Assembly: GCA_029721435.1 (NCBI GenBank)
Contig: CM056582.1
Location: 42,366,611 to 42,430,610, forward strand
Direction of reading: 5' to 3'
DNA length: 64,000 nt
From: Gymnothorax reevesii
Taxonomy: Eukaryota > Chordata > Actinopteri > Anguilliformes > Muraenidae
In this document: positions 40,969 through 52,328 of the stretch, piece by piece
How positions within the stretch are numbered: position 1 is the stretch's first letter
Layout: each line of letters starts with the position of its first letter
Translations under genes and position numbers: made by a program
The notes under the pieces: model-generated
Seen by the model: the letters and a program-made list of their open reading frames with translations, nothing else
What the model was told of the DNA's origin: nothing
The model's database searches: none

Positions 40969-41459
40969 TGAAGAAAATCTCTGTTGTTTAGTTTCTTCTT
41001 TTACCGCTGATTCGGTGATTCCAAAGCAGGCTGTTTAATTCACTGTTAATCCGGGTTGGAAATAACTTGTACATGGAGCGAATGGTAATGATGAGACTCG
41101 TGAAGCACTTTATTAAAAGTTCAGTTGCGATGGAAAACGGTTGTGCCCACGGGAGAGGTCAACATCACACACCGAATAAAGGAAAATAGGCAGTTTAAGT
41201 AGTGTGAAGGAGTGACAAATAACACCTGTCCTGGAAGCCGCCCCCCACCAGGCCATCCAGAGGAGACGGTTCTGGCTACAGGATGTCGAAACACCTCATC
41301 CTAATTTAATTAGATCAATGGTGGCCGTCTGCCAGTACCCAGTCGATTTGCATAGATACTATAGTATATAGTGGCAATCACTGCTTCACAGCTCACCATT
41401 TGTTTGGAAAGGAGAAAGACAAATTGGGGTACACCCTGAGAAAACCCTGAAATCTAACA
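40969..41459 (-). repeat. ERV 5' LTR
   Basis: Nearly identical to 36168-36658. It is the promoter-bearing LTR for minus-strand transcription and is flanked on the outside by CAAT (41460-41463). Confidence 0.9.
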
Positions 41460-41776
41460 CAATATAACTCCTTGTCTGACAGTCTATTATTGTTTTTAAT
41501 TTCTTCAAATCTACTGACTCTCTAAGATATTAAACGTAAATCTTTTGATAAGAGGGCTCAGTTCTTCAAGATGAGTACCGAGAATTTCAATCATTGTTTC
41601 TGTTTAAGCTCTGCTCAGTAAAGTGAGTCGACATTGGCACGGTACAATGCACAATGCCTCTGTGTCTGACAGGAAAAAAAAGAAAAAGGACGAATAACAG
41701 ATTGATAACGAAATAAAGAATAAAAAGAAACATTTTATCAATAGACCATCCAATGAACACTGAAATTTATTGATTT

Positions 41777-41892
41777 GCGGGTTGGATGTTGTTTTGGGAT
41801 GTTCTGTTTGTTGGTGAAATATTTTTATCCCCTGCGCGGGTTTGATGTTCTGTTTTTGGATGTTCTGTTTGTTGGTGATATATTTTTATCCC
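41777..41892 (+). repeat. Two tandem head-end units of a hairpin element
   Basis: Two units of about 57 bases (GATGTTCTGTTTGTTGGTGA, then ATATTTTTATCCCC) stand head to tail immediately before the hairpin element at 41881. They look like repeated copies of that element's upstream edge. Confidence 0.65.
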
Positions 41893-42000
41893 CCGCCGCG
41901 CAATTAACGCGAAGCGGGGGAAATAGCATTGGGCTCCCGTCCATACGGACACATAAAATTGAGGCAGCGGGGGATATTGCCATGTTAGTGGCAGACACTT
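41881..42000 (+). mobile_element. Short hairpin element (Helentron-like class)
   Basis: Head: TATCCCCCGC ... GCGGGGGA inverted repeat (about 41887-41921) enclosing AATTAACGCG. Then ATAGCATTGGGCTCCCGTCC, a subterminal GCAGCGGGGGATAT, and a tail hairpin TGCCATGTTAGTGGCA (41978-41993). Same order of parts as 56.6 kb, with most of the middle missing. Confidence 0.6.
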
Positions 42001-42004
42001 GTTA

Positions 42005-42262
42005 GTATACCCCCCGCAACAACGAAATTCAGTTATACCCCCCGCAACAACGAAGTTTAGGGGGGTATACTGGATTTGCTTTGTCTGTCCACGTGTGCGT
42101 GCATGCGTGTGTCTGTGTGTGCGTGCGTGCGTCTGTGCGTCCGGACCTAGATCTCATAACCTACTCATCCGATTTTGAAAATTCTTTTTCTTGCTGGAAG
42201 GTCTGTTGACTGTGGTACTGCCCGACTACTTGTTGTTGTGGGGGGTATCCTGTAAGCCATGC
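42005..42262 (+). mobile_element. Hairpin element with GTGC/GTCC tract (Helentron-like class)
   Basis: The head end TATACCCCCCGCAACAACGA occurs twice in tandem (42007 and about 42034) and is followed by an inverted GGGGGGTATA. A GTGCGTGCGTCTGTGCGTCC tract spans about 42095-42143. The opposite subterminal repeat TTGTTGTTGTGGGGGGTATC is at about 42231-42249. It abuts the preceding element. Confidence 0.6.
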
Positions 42263-43399
42263 TAACTGACTAAATCTAGTTCTTTATTTCTTTATAAATC
42301 TGTTCTCACATCAATACTTTAACTTTTTGCTGGCTGCCGGACATGGAGTATTTTGCATTTCGCGTCAGACAGTGTTCATCGTGCATGGGATAATTTATTC
42401 ACACTGTCAATGATCATGGAATTGATTTGCTCACTGACTAGAAGCACTGTTTTATCTCTGCTGTGGAAATAAAGCGTGAACCTGTTCGATCCATCTGACT
42501 AATTTTCTAAAGAAAGACCGAAAAAAGACCAAGAAAAGTCGATAGCTATCAAGTTGCATTTTGTGAAGGTTGAACAAAAGCATGGCCAAGTTTGCATGTC
42601 TCATAATTCCTGGAACACTCAAAAAATTAGAACTTTTATGACTTTCGGACACAGAGCTATATTAAAACCCTGTCCGATTAACGCGTCTTTGCATTGACTT
42701 TGACTTTAATCACTCGTACAAAAAATTTGTTTCATGTCCAGTGTGCAAGCGGCTTTACTGAGCACAAGTATTATACGCACTGCCTGACGCCGAGGCAGTT
42801 TGTGGCTGGCTGAGAAAGATGTGAAGTCGTTAATTTGCTTCACTGATTCAGCGGCGTTGATTAAGCCAGGTCGAGTTTCCATTACGCGTGCCAACCGCCT
42901 TTGATCTGACATCAGGACAATCAATATAGATACTGTAATTTATGTGCTGATTCAGAGAGTTAAACAGTGGTTGCTGTAATTATTTACTGTATTGAAATGT
43001 GCCTGACATTCTGGAAACCTGCCTGTGAGGTTTCGGTGACGTGTGCGCACTGTGAGCCAGTCAGCCAAATTACTACTGCACAGTAAGTAAACCAGGTTGG
43101 AGCTGCCGAGCTTTCTGCGCTGCAGCGAAGACTTTTTCTACGAAATTGGCACTGCATCTTGATGAACATGTGACACCTCCCCTACTACGCCGCCACACCC
43201 ATCTCGGCGCACGTTTGTCTACCAAAGGCTGCGCGTGGTGTTGCACGTCACGAAGTTACCACTGCGCAGGCTGTGTCAAGCTCGCCACGCTGTGCCACCC
43301 TGCGCTGCGCCATCATGTTAAATACCATCGCTATCTTTTCAGATGGGTGAAAACGATCAGGTAACTAGATTAGAGATGTGCCCTTAAGCTGTTAAAGCA
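42263..43399. other. No gene recognised (includes right arm of the TTA element)
   Basis: Short frames only. 42660-42754 is the right terminal repeat of the TTA-flanked element. The rest shows no domain. Confidence 0.45.
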
Positions 43400-43795
43400 T
43401 GGATGACAAAAAATTTTATCTCACTAAATCCAGATAAGACTAAATTATTGGCACCAAATCGTTTTGTGAAACATTCCTTAAAGTTTTCTCCCAACTTAGA
43501 TGGCTTCTCTGTCTCAGCCAAAGCTGTTGTTAAAATCCCTGGCGTCACTCTTGATTCAGAACGCTCTCTCCAGGCTCATATCAATAACATTTTACCAATG
43601 GCTTTTTTCCATCTTAGAAACATATCCAAAACTCAGAAAAATGTTTTCCCTTCAGGATGTTGAAAAAATTATTCCCGCATTGGTGTCCCCTCGGTTGGAC
43701 TATTGTAACGTCTTGCTGTCTGGTTGCACTAGCACTGCCTTGAAACGCCTTCAATTAATGCAGAATGCAGCCGCTACGGTTCTGACGAGGACTAA
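43400..43795 (+). pseudogene. L2-like LINE RT, segment 1
   Basis: The frame 43403-43663 reads KNFISLNPDKTKLLA, then VVKIPGVTLDSERSLQAHIN and AFFHLRNISKTQ. The adjacent phase (43500-43988) reads LSLQDVEKIIPALVSPRLDY, then CNVLLSGCTSTALKRLQLMQ, then NAAATVLTRTK. These are the blocks after the catalytic Asp pair in L2-type RT. A phase change lies near 43645. The segment is cut at 43795 by a MITE. Confidence 0.75.
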
Positions 43796-44117
43796 GGGCC
43801 AGTTCATACTCTACGCAAGGTACGGGAACGCAAAGCAACGCATCGAGCAACACAAGGTAGCCATTTTGCGTCCTTGCGTAGCAAACTGTGACGTCCAGAT
43901 TTCAGTAACGCGACGCGTGTATTTCAGTGAGATTCCAATAGAGGAGATAAAGCAAGTAATGCACTATACGCTGTGTTCAACACACTAAAAAGAAAAAAGG
44001 AGGAGGAGGAGAAGGAGAAGACTTTGCTACCCTCTATTGCACGAGCAGTGTACTGCTTTTTAACGAGGCACAGCGCAGCACGGGACGCGCGTTCAGGCTC
44101 CAAGTATGAACCAGTCC
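43796..44117. mobile_element. PIF/Harbinger-like MITE inside the L2 LINE
   Basis: Terminal repeats GGGCCAGTTCATACT and, inverted, GGACTGGTTCATACT (13 of 15) are flanked by a TAA duplication (43793-43795 and 44118-44120). Length is 322 bp. LINE coding sequence resumes directly after it. TAA duplication is the PIF/Harbinger target form. Confidence 0.8.
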
Positions 44118-44120
44118 TAA

Positions 44121-44325
44121 GAAATGTGTTCACAGTAGCCCAGTGCTCAAAAATATAAATTTTCTGCCTGTAAAATTTAGTATTGAATTGAAAATACCAC
44201 TGTGAACTTACGAAGCTTTAAATGACTTGGCTCCCGAGTATCTTTACAGTCTTCTCATTCCTTGCTCCCCGCCAAGATTACTTCATTCACACGGTGCTGA
44301 ATATTTGAAAACTCCAAATATATCC
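44121..44325 (+). pseudogene. L2-like LINE RT, segment 2
   Basis: Continues with NINFLPVKFSIELKILL, a stop, then YEALNDLAPEYLYSLLIPCS and RLLHSHGAEYLKTPN, the L2 C-terminal pattern (LPV..RI..K, LNGLAPEY). It is cut at about 44326 by another LINE. Confidence 0.75.
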
Positions 44326-45562
44326 AGAGCACCTATGCCAGGCTCCTGGTCATTGACTTTAGCAGTGCCTTTAAAATCATCATCCCACAGCAGCTGGTGG
44401 AAAAGCTGCAGCTGCTAAAGGTGGACAACGGCATCTGCAACTGGGTCTACAACTTTTTGACTCAGCGACAGCAGACAGTCAGGGTGGGCAGCTGCACATC
44501 TAAGACCATTACAGTGAGCACAGGCTCTCCGCAGGGCTGCGTCCTGAGTCCTTTGCTCTTCAGCCTGCTCCCCTTGACTGCACTGCCAGATTCCGCAGCA
44601 ACTACATCCTGAAGTTCGCAGATGACACAACGGTGGTGGGCCTCATTAAGGACAACAGTGAGTCTGGATATAGGGAAGAAGTGAAACACCTGAGTTCATG
44701 GTGCAGTTGCCACAACCTCTTCCTTAATGTGGATAAGACCAGTGAGGTTGTGATTGATTTCAGGAGGGCTGGCAAACAGGATCATGCACCACTATTCATC
44801 GACGGGACTGCTGTGAGAAGGGTGAGCAGTGTGAAGTATTTGGGGATTCACATTGATGACAACCTCACTTCAACCACTATAACACCTCAGCAGTCCCCAA
44901 ATAAGCTCAGCAGCGGCTTCACTCCCTCCACAGACTCAGCTAAACGGGCCTCCCCACTACACTCCTTACCACCTTCTACAGGGGCACCGTTGAAAGCATC
45001 CTGACCTATGGCTTCACCACCTGGTTCGGGTGCTGCAGCGCGAAAGATAAAAAGCGGCTTAACTGACTAGTCAAGACTGCCAGCAAAATCATTGGTAACC
45101 CTCTCTCCTTCCTGATGGAGCTATACCAGCAGCGGTGTATCAGTAGAGCCACTTCCATCATCATGGACCCTCTTCACCCCTCCCACCACATCTTCTCCCT
45201 TTTGCCATCAGGGAGGAGATACAGCAGCATCAGCTGCAAAACTAGCAGGAAGCTGAATAGCTTCTTTCCCCAGGCTGTAAGGCTTATCAATGGACTGTCC
45301 CCCATTCCCACACCCACATTCACCCTTGAGAGCTAGTCACCTGTCAAGTCAAGACACTGAATGTACTGTTTTAGTGGATTTAGTGGATTTTATTCTATTT
45401 ATTTACTGTTTCATTTTTATTATGATGTTACTACTTATTGATGTTTTTTCTCTTTTTATTGCACTGTAGTCGCTGGTTGAGAAACAAAATTTTGTTCTCG
45501 TGTATGTAAATGCACAGTGAAAATGACTATAAAAATCCTTGAATCCTTGAATCCTACAATTG
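44326..45562 (+). pseudogene. Second LINE (I/Nimb-type RT) inserted in the L2 LINE
   Basis: RT blocks in order: RLLVIDFSSAFKIIIPQQLV, VRVGSCTSKTITVSTGSPQG with CVLSPLLF, a phase change, then LKFADDTTVVGLIKDNSESG (catalytic FADD near 44617), KTSEVVIDFRRAG and SVKYLGIHIDDNL. A C-terminal frame (45115-45336) has QRCISRATSIIMDPLHPSHH and SFFPQAVRLINGL before its stop. The 3' end carries a repeated ATCCTTGA octamer tail (about 45533-45556), the simple-repeat tail typical of LINEs. Several frame breaks make it inactive. The clade is assigned from memory of block wording and is tentative. L2 coding resumes right after the tail. Confidence 0.75.
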
Positions 45563-45692
45563 CAGGCAGAACATTCTCTTACATAGCGCCAATTTTATGG
45601 AACAAACTCGACACGAATTCAGGCTTCATGCACGCTCTGTGTCTTCAAGAGCAAGCTGAAAATGTATGTTTTTTTATTTGTTTAACATATCA
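45563..45692 (+). pseudogene. L2-like LINE RT, segment 3 (C-terminus)
   Basis: Reads IAGRTFSYIAPILWNKLDTN, then CVFKSKLKMYVF, the standard L2 end (AP.LWN.LP ... FK..LK..LF). This completes the interrupted LINE. Confidence 0.7.
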
Positions 45693-45772
45693 TTAGTTAT
45701 TTATATTCACTCGATTCAGGTGAAACTGACTACAGCCGAGTTTCCTGGTAGGTTCATATAGTATTGTAAGCC

Positions 45773-46083
45773 AGTGTCAAGTAAATCCATGTGGAACTAG
45801 TGGTACTGAACATCCACTAACTATGCCAGTGGGGCTTTCTACAGCCTTAGTCACAGGGGAGGTCCAGAGGGTACTTATGGCTAGCGTTAAGTAAATCCAC
45901 ATGGAACCAGTGGCACTGAGCATGCATTAATGGTGCCAGAGGCACATTCGACAATGTTACTCACTGGAGAGGTCAACATGGTACTGGTGGGAGTGTAAAG
46001 TAAATCCATACTGGGCATGCACTAAAGGTGCCAGTGGGGCAAGCCACAGCCTTAGTCACCGGGGAAGTCTGCATCGTTGTGAG
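45773..46083. repeat. Three-unit minisatellite, about 110-bp period
   Basis: Units start at 45773, 45883 and 45992 with AGTGTCAAGTAAATCC and variants. Each contains a GTGGCACTGAGCATGCA-like and a TTAGTCACAGGGGAGG-like segment. The third unit lacks about 17 bases. There is no coding content. Confidence 0.8.
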
Positions 46084-46527
46084 TTGGCTATGTGAGCTTA
46101 CAGCCTGGTATAATTGTAGGGCCTCTGTGCTGCAATAAGTGGATGTGTTGACTGTTTGTAGACTTTGGAACATTGAGTGCATGAACCATCCGAGCCCTTT
46201 CTCTCGCCATGTGATCAGTGGCTGCTGCTGTCCTGCTCTCCTGGGCCCATGTTCCTGAGGCCATCATAAAAGTTGCAGTTTACGTGACGTTACGTCGCTT
46301 ACCGGGACCCTAAGGAGAGCGGCAACTACGGGAAGCCGAAGCCATCGTAGAGGGATCGCTACCAAATTGCAACTGAGAATGTCGTTGCGGCATCGTTCTC
46401 ATATACCTGACGCCAGTATAAAATTATAGCTGCTGTACAGCAATGGTCGGGGCCCGGGCAAAATTAGGCAATTCTGAGCAACAATCAGAGTGTAGGAAGA
46501 TGAAAAAAGGTGGCATTCTAATGAGCA
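46084..46527. other. No gene recognised
   Basis: No domain, repeat end or RNA gene is visible. Confidence 0.4.
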
Positions 46528-46612
46528 TTTTATATCAGCTGAAGCTTGAACTCACAATCTTCAACACCAAGAAACATCCTCTATCTCACTGAGCTAATTG
46601 GCCCATGGTAAT
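46528..46612 (-). mobile_element. tRNA-like SINE head / tRNA pseudogene
   Basis: On the minus strand a box A-like TAGCTCAGTGAGATAG and a box B-like GTGAGTTCAAGCTTC are about 35 bases apart, with tRNA-like stems. Several mismatches and no clean anticodon loop make a functional tRNA unlikely. Confidence 0.5.
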
Positions 46613-47530
46613 GTTGCATGTAGCTTAATAAATTGACCAAGTCAGTCAACTGTATGCAACACAGCAGCTGTTAGCGTTTTAAGGCAGATTTCAAACAGCT
46701 GTCAAAAATTCAGTTATTAAGAAAAAAAATCCAAAAACACATAAATTGCATCTAGATAGCTTGGAGATGTTGGTATTTTGTTTTTAAGAATGAATTATTG
46801 GCTCCATAAGTGAAAAACTCATGTTTAAAAATTCAATTTTTGCATTTACTCCAATTGTCTGCATGAGAGTGAAATTCAAAATGCTGTAAAAAATTCAGTT
46901 TCAGAAATAAAATTCTGATATTTTACAAACATCATTTTACATGACTCCAAAATTTTTTCATATTTTTTAATGAACATTGTATTCAGTAAGAATTTGCAAG
47001 TATATGTTTACAATATTGTTTACAGTCAAACATTTTGATGCACCGTAGGCTCAATTTTCAAGAAATCTATAATCTTTGTGGACTGTTTGTGTAGGACAGT
47101 CTGAAGATGCTCTGTAGCAAGTTTGGTGTCAATTGAGCACAAATTATGGGAGGAGATAGGTTTAATTAGTTTTACAGTTTTTGAAAAAACTGGACTTTAT
47201 ACTTGCAATAGATTTAAATGTACAACCGTTATTTTTTTTTTTTTTTCAGTATTGGGGCTACATTTTGGTGAAAGTTGCAATTCTGTAGCGCATATGGTTG
47301 ATTTGTTGTGAATTTTTAAAATTTTGAAATTTAGAAGTTTGCTGTAGCGCCACAATCTGGACTATTGGCGTAGTTTTGCACCTGAGGCAATCTAGCATGG
47401 GACTGGACCTTTGTGCAAAGTTTGGTGATTTTTCATGCTTGGGAAGTAGGATTTCCTTTGAAGAAGAAGAAAGAAGAACTTGCAGGATAACAATAGGGTC
47501 CTGGTAGCTTAGGCTTCCCGGCCCCTTATT
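46613..47530 (+). repeat. Dispersed repeat with GAAGAAGAAG terminus
   Basis: The stretch ends with TGAAGAAGAAGAAAGAAGAA, then ATAACAATAGGGTCCTGG, and contains TGTAGCGCCACAATCTGG. I recognise this arrangement as a widespread fish repeat. It has no coding content, and its left boundary is uncertain. Confidence 0.45.
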
Positions 47531-48499
47531 AAACTGTGGTTGATGGATATTGCGTAATTTGGTGTATAATAGGTCAGCAGTGTCAGCCCGTGTATTTAGT
47601 CAGTGTCATCACAATAATTTTTTTCTAATTAACTATGCATTCCATCCGATAACACGCTGCACAATCAGGTGTTGCTTATTTACCTTGTTAAGTCAAAACG
47701 ACAATCATTCATTTGGACGCGCAATTTTGTGCATTCCAAATCTCGGTCTTTGATTCCATTTAAACAATTTAATCGATCATGAAGCACAGGTTAGACTGCC
47801 TGATTTGCGAAAAAGGTAGGGCAGAGGTTCCAGAACATTTTACCTCTGTAAAAGTTGCCTATTGGCCGACGTATGAGTGACTTATTTATTTGAACAGAAT
47901 AATGTTTATTGATTAGTCGCCCTTAGATCACATCATGAAGGAAGCCGTGTATTTAATTGCCAATTGATTATTTGTATAAATGGAAATTGTTTAAACAAAA
48001 GGAAAATGACTTGTTTGGACAAATAATTGTAGTAAAGTGATGTTGTGTGGCCGCTCAATTTTCAGCACTGATGACGCCACCTCATTTCTCAGCTACAAAA
48101 TTTAATGTGCCTTTTTCATTTGCTACTAAATAATGTCAACAATGTTGTATGGACGTTGGAAAATATTGATAATTGGTTTTCCATACTGTCTTATCACCCA
48201 AACAAAATGAAAGAATGCAGAGCTTCATGCAAGTCAGAGAACATGTGGTGCTGCATCCAGCTCCAATTCCCTGTAATCTGAGTGTTTTTACCTCTTCTAT
48301 TCCCACATAACAGCACTTTTCTGGATATTGGCCTTAATGAAAAAGTAACTGAACAACATCAAATAGTTATATGGTAATTAGTTGTATTTTTAATGCATTC
48401 ACCTGCAGTGTTTGCAGGATTGCAATGTCATCATTACCTGTAAGTTTCAATTAAATAAATGTTAACATGGAAGAACTAATGTAAATTAGCATTTTAGAT
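47531..48499. other. No gene recognised
   Basis: AT-rich. A segment near 47750-47790 resembles 28040-28070 (CATTTAAACAATT, then GATCATGAA) but is short. Confidence 0.4.
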
Positions 48500-49383
48500 C
48501 AGGCTGGGCGCTAGAACAGGGAATTGGGGGGCACAGACATGCCCCTTTATGACAATAAGGATAGTCCTTGCAAGTTCCCAATAATTTTCCTTCATTGACG
48601 CCTTTTCCAATTATTGTAATTGGCAACTGAAGACATGGTTTCTCTCCATACGTGATCTAACAGCGATGGAATCATGAGCTAAATTCAGTAGAACTGAGAC
48701 TTGGAGTGGAAAAAACATCAGTTTTAAACAATTATAAGTCCTGACCTGTTCTCAGTCATTTTCATGATTAACAAAAGGTTCACTCCGAGAGCACTCCACA
48801 CTTAACAGGTGCTGCTTGTTCTCCCCAATTAGGTAAGACGACAGTCATTCATCTGGACGCGTATTTGCTTAATTTAAATCAACGTTATTCAAAATTACTC
48901 TTGGTATTGAGTGAAAAAAAAGTGGCACTCGGCAGTGAAATAGGCAATAAAAAGCATGCGGCCCAAGCTATTTGCACAGGTATGCAATTTTGAATAACAT
49001 TGATTTAAATACAGCAAATATGCGTCCAGATGAATGAAAGTACTCTTACCTAATCGAGGAGAACAAGCAGCACCTGTTAAGTATGGAGTGCTCTCGGAGT
49101 GAACCTTTTTTTAATCAAGAAAATGACTGAGAACAGGTCAGGACTAATAATTGTTTAAAAAGGATGTTTTGTCCACCCCAATTCTCAGTTCTACTGAATT
49201 TATCCCAAGATTTCATCACTGTTAGATCGCATATTGAAAGAAACCGTGTCTTCAGTTACCAATTACGATAATTAGAAAACGCGTCAATAAAGGAAAATAA
49301 TTGAGAACTAACCAGGACTATCCTAATTGTCATAAAGGGACGTGTCTGTGCCCCCCCAGTTCCCTGTTCTGGTGCCGGGCCTG
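48500..49383. mobile_element. Foldback hAT-type element, about 395-bp arms
   Basis: The left arm 48500-48896 and right arm 48986-49383 are near-complete inverse copies around an 89-base spacer. Termini are CAGGCTGGGCGC ... GGTGCCGGGCCTG. An 8-bp flank repeats with one mismatch: TTTTAGAT (48492-48499) and TTTTAGAC (49384-49391). CAGG ends with 8-bp duplications indicate hAT. There is no coding capacity, so it must have been moved by a transposase in trans. Confidence 0.85.
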
Positions 49384-49391
49384 TTTTAGAC

Positions 49392-52328
49392 CTCTTTTTG
49401 TACATTGTTTCACAGTGGTTACTGTCTGCTTCCGTATTTATGCCATAATTCATGTAAGCAGGTAAAGATATAACGATGAAACTAAGTCTTAACAGGTTAA
49501 TTAACATTTTAAAGTTCCCTTATAATTAAAAATTGTAAATTTTTCTAATCAGAAAATAATTAACCCCTCTTACTTGGATACACCTCTTTGCAGTATAACC
49601 ACATTCCAATCCCCCCAATTTCTAACTTAGTATTTAAGTTGTAGTAACAGTAAAGAAAAGCACTTTTAATTTATGCAAAAGTTACCCTTGCAACCAGTGT
49701 TTCAGTCTTCATCGGCATGTTATTACTTTAATTACGAACAAATTCATTAATGAAAAAATACTACTTTAGACCACATATCTCAATTTTATTACAAACTTCT
49801 GCAATAATTGCTGTCTTATTATGTAGAAACATAGGGGAAATTAAAATGCAATTTAGGGATACACAGAATTTCTAACCATTATTTTACCATTCCCACTTAT
49901 CACTCATCTGTATGCTGCACTTCCAATGTTTCCTATTACAGGACCGAAGGTTGAAAGAATCAGCCTTTTTCCTGATTAGCCAAATTATAATTAATTTGCT
50001 CTTCTGCACTGTCAGGACTTTTCATTGTGTTGTTCTCATTTTGTCTTCTCAAGAGAAAATCTCACAGACATGCTATTCTGTATATTGTAAATGTACCCTA
50101 TGTCATCAGGAAACGTGTTTGTTCATAAAACAGCACCACGTAGTGCAATTATGCATGTTTGAATATGATCTCTCAAGGTAATTTGTTCTCTTGTTCTATC
50201 GCAAGTGCTGTTCATTTCAATTTATTCCACTGTATACGATAATAGACTTCTCCCCCGCAATCCCAACCATGATTCAAACATCACATTCAATAACCACTGG
50301 CTAATGACCGCCTCCAGAAGAGAACAATGATTTGCAAAAGAAAACACTGGATGAAACATAATAAAATCAGTTCATAGTGGTGAAAACATTATTTCTGGGA
50401 AAAGAACATGATCTGACTGGTATGTTCTTATTTCCTCAATGTTTTTCAAATTAGAATTCAGCATTTACCTGTCACTAGGTCCTAGTTTTTCCTCTTTATA
50501 AGTGCAATGGTAACAGAATGAAGTTTCTCCCAGTGCAATGGTAAATTATTTCTATCGGGCTTGTCCCCAGAGTAAGCTACAAATGAGGCACTGCAGAGAA
50601 TTCCTGTAACGTCTGGAGTCATGTACCCACGTGACGGGCACGGAGGGCAGGAAATAGTGGACTGGACTCAGGTGTAAGGGTAGACTTGGTTGTCATGTTC
50701 ATCATGCCTTCCGCGCAAGTGGACTGCGTACACAAAGCACAAACAAAAATAGGAAGCGAGGTTCCTTGATAAACAAACTATGAGTAATACAAACACAGGC
50801 TAGACTGTAGTAATTATGTATTACCAATAAAAATAGAAAATAAGGGCCCTTGATTTAAAGACACTACCTTAGTGCTGGAAATTACATAGCACTAAGATTA
50901 AAGGTTTTTAGGTTTTAAGTATGTATATATAAGCAAAACACTAGTAGACTTTGCAAGCTACATATTGCACAGAAGTGCAGCTTACAAGAGTTTCCAAAGA
51001 CAGAATGTAAGGCTGTGCTATATATCTATATCCACTCTGCTACCGCTCAGCGGTAATGAAAAACAGATGATCCTGGTTAAGTGATGAGTGGGGCTGAGAT
51101 CCGGGTCTTAATTGGCGGGTGTGCTGGCCCGCAGAAGACGAGATCTGACAATTCCAAAAAGGTTTGTAGCAAAGCTTCACTTCCTTAACATGTTTCCAAT
51201 TATACAGGCTCGTTTTTAAATACCTGGTGCTAAATATTTTGACATGAGTATTATATGGACTTTGTATACATGACCCTCGAAAAGCCTCTGGCTCATTCTG
51301 ATATCTGGGGCTTTTGGAATTTGGGACCTGGTTTTCGTCAAGTTTACCTCCTTTTTAAGTACATTGGCAGTGATGAAGTTTACTCAAGTGTTGCGGATGA
51401 TAATGTGCAATTGTATTTATAACTATTTCAACCATATTTGCCAGGGCCGCCATTGGATGAAGTTTGGCCTCCCCTCAGGCCATCCCACCCAGGTGACCCA
51501 TTGTTGGTTGTTTGATTGGTTGGCTAATCCAGCAATCATGAAGCTCATATGCATTATCACGTCTCATAAGCCTTGTTGCGTCATAATATCTGCGACTCAA
51601 CATTTTAGACTTATTTTCATTTTATTGAAATCTAGAATCTTTGGTTGCAGGGCAAAACGAAGAAAAATTTTACCTCTGTCCCAAACATTTTGAGCAATAT
51701 TTCCATGAAATATCAGCGTCTTATATAATGTGTCATGCTTCAAACACCCTTCTTATGGCGTTGTGACTTTTGGCACAGGTTCAGCTCTTCAGGTTCTCAC
51801 AGGTTCAGGATTTTTTTTTTTTCTGCCAGGTTTGGGGAAAGCTTTAGCATCTTTTTGCCCTGGGCAAAATCCAAAGTGTGCATCAATCACACAAGATGTG
51901 AGCAGAAACTGATGGCCCTAAACATACAGTATGATTAGCATTTTCAATGTGTGCCGATTTATGTTTATTACATAACCAAGCCATTGAAAACCCAAGCAAC
52001 TTTGCAAAATGAGCATTAGCATTATTCATCAGTGCCTAAGACCGTAGCCAATGTTAGCACAAGTATAGTAATGATAAATCTGCTTCGTACCAGCAGAGTC
52101 ACTAACTCACAAGAAGTCAGCAAACTTATCATATCCCACTCGTTCTTTATTCTTTCTTTCATATTAAGAAAATTATACTCACAAGAATTTCCAACAAGCT
52201 GACCCCCAAACTTCTTTGACAAATAGTTCGATAGTTTTGAAGATTAAAAACACAAAAAGGAGCAGGGCTTCATTCATTTACACCCAACTCTTTCCCGAGT
52301 CCAATGTCCTAATCCCCCAGTCTTTTTT
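49392..52328. other. No gene recognised
   Basis: AT-rich sequence with short overlapping frames and no domain, clear repeat end or RNA gene. Confidence 0.45.

Larger units (their letters stand above)
36168..41459 (-). mobile_element. Endogenous retrovirus, minus strand, internally deleted
   Basis: Two 491-bp LTRs in direct orientation (36168-36658 and 40969-41459) are flanked by a perfect 4-bp duplication CAAT (36164-36167 and 41460-41463). A tRNA-Gln-type primer site lies inside the 5' LTR (40949-40966) and a G-rich purine tract beside the 3' LTR. Gag, nucleocapsid and protease starts are readable. Reverse transcriptase and most of integrase are deleted, and no env is recognisable. The LTRs differ at roughly a dozen positions by eye (about 97 percent identity), so insertion is relatively recent. 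The 4-bp duplication and the integrase C-terminal pattern suggest a gamma/epsilon-type retrovirus. It is replication-dead. Confidence 0.9.
36087..42754. mobile_element. TTA-flanked inverted-repeat element split by a retrovirus
   Basis: The left end AGCTGCTTGCACACTGGACG (36087) and right end (inverse, to 42754) match, and each abuts TTA. Inside them GTCGGACAGGGTTTTAATAT (left) is matched inversely near 42660-42680. The left arm lacks about 60 bases present in the right arm, including the TTGCATTGACTTTGA core shared with the 10.4 kb element. The endogenous retrovirus (36168-41459) and two hairpin elements account for most of the 6.7 kb span. The original element was about 1 kb. The TTA flank suggests a PIF/Harbinger-like MITE. 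Confidence 0.65.

Noticed and set aside
46528..46612. Functional tRNA gene on the minus strand
   Set aside because: Box A and B are recognisable, but stems have mismatches and the anticodon loop is irregular. A SINE head is more likely.
51735..51938. Short plus-strand frames around 51.7-51.9 kb as exons
   Set aside because: No splice-site or domain support. One contains a poly-Phe run from a T tract.
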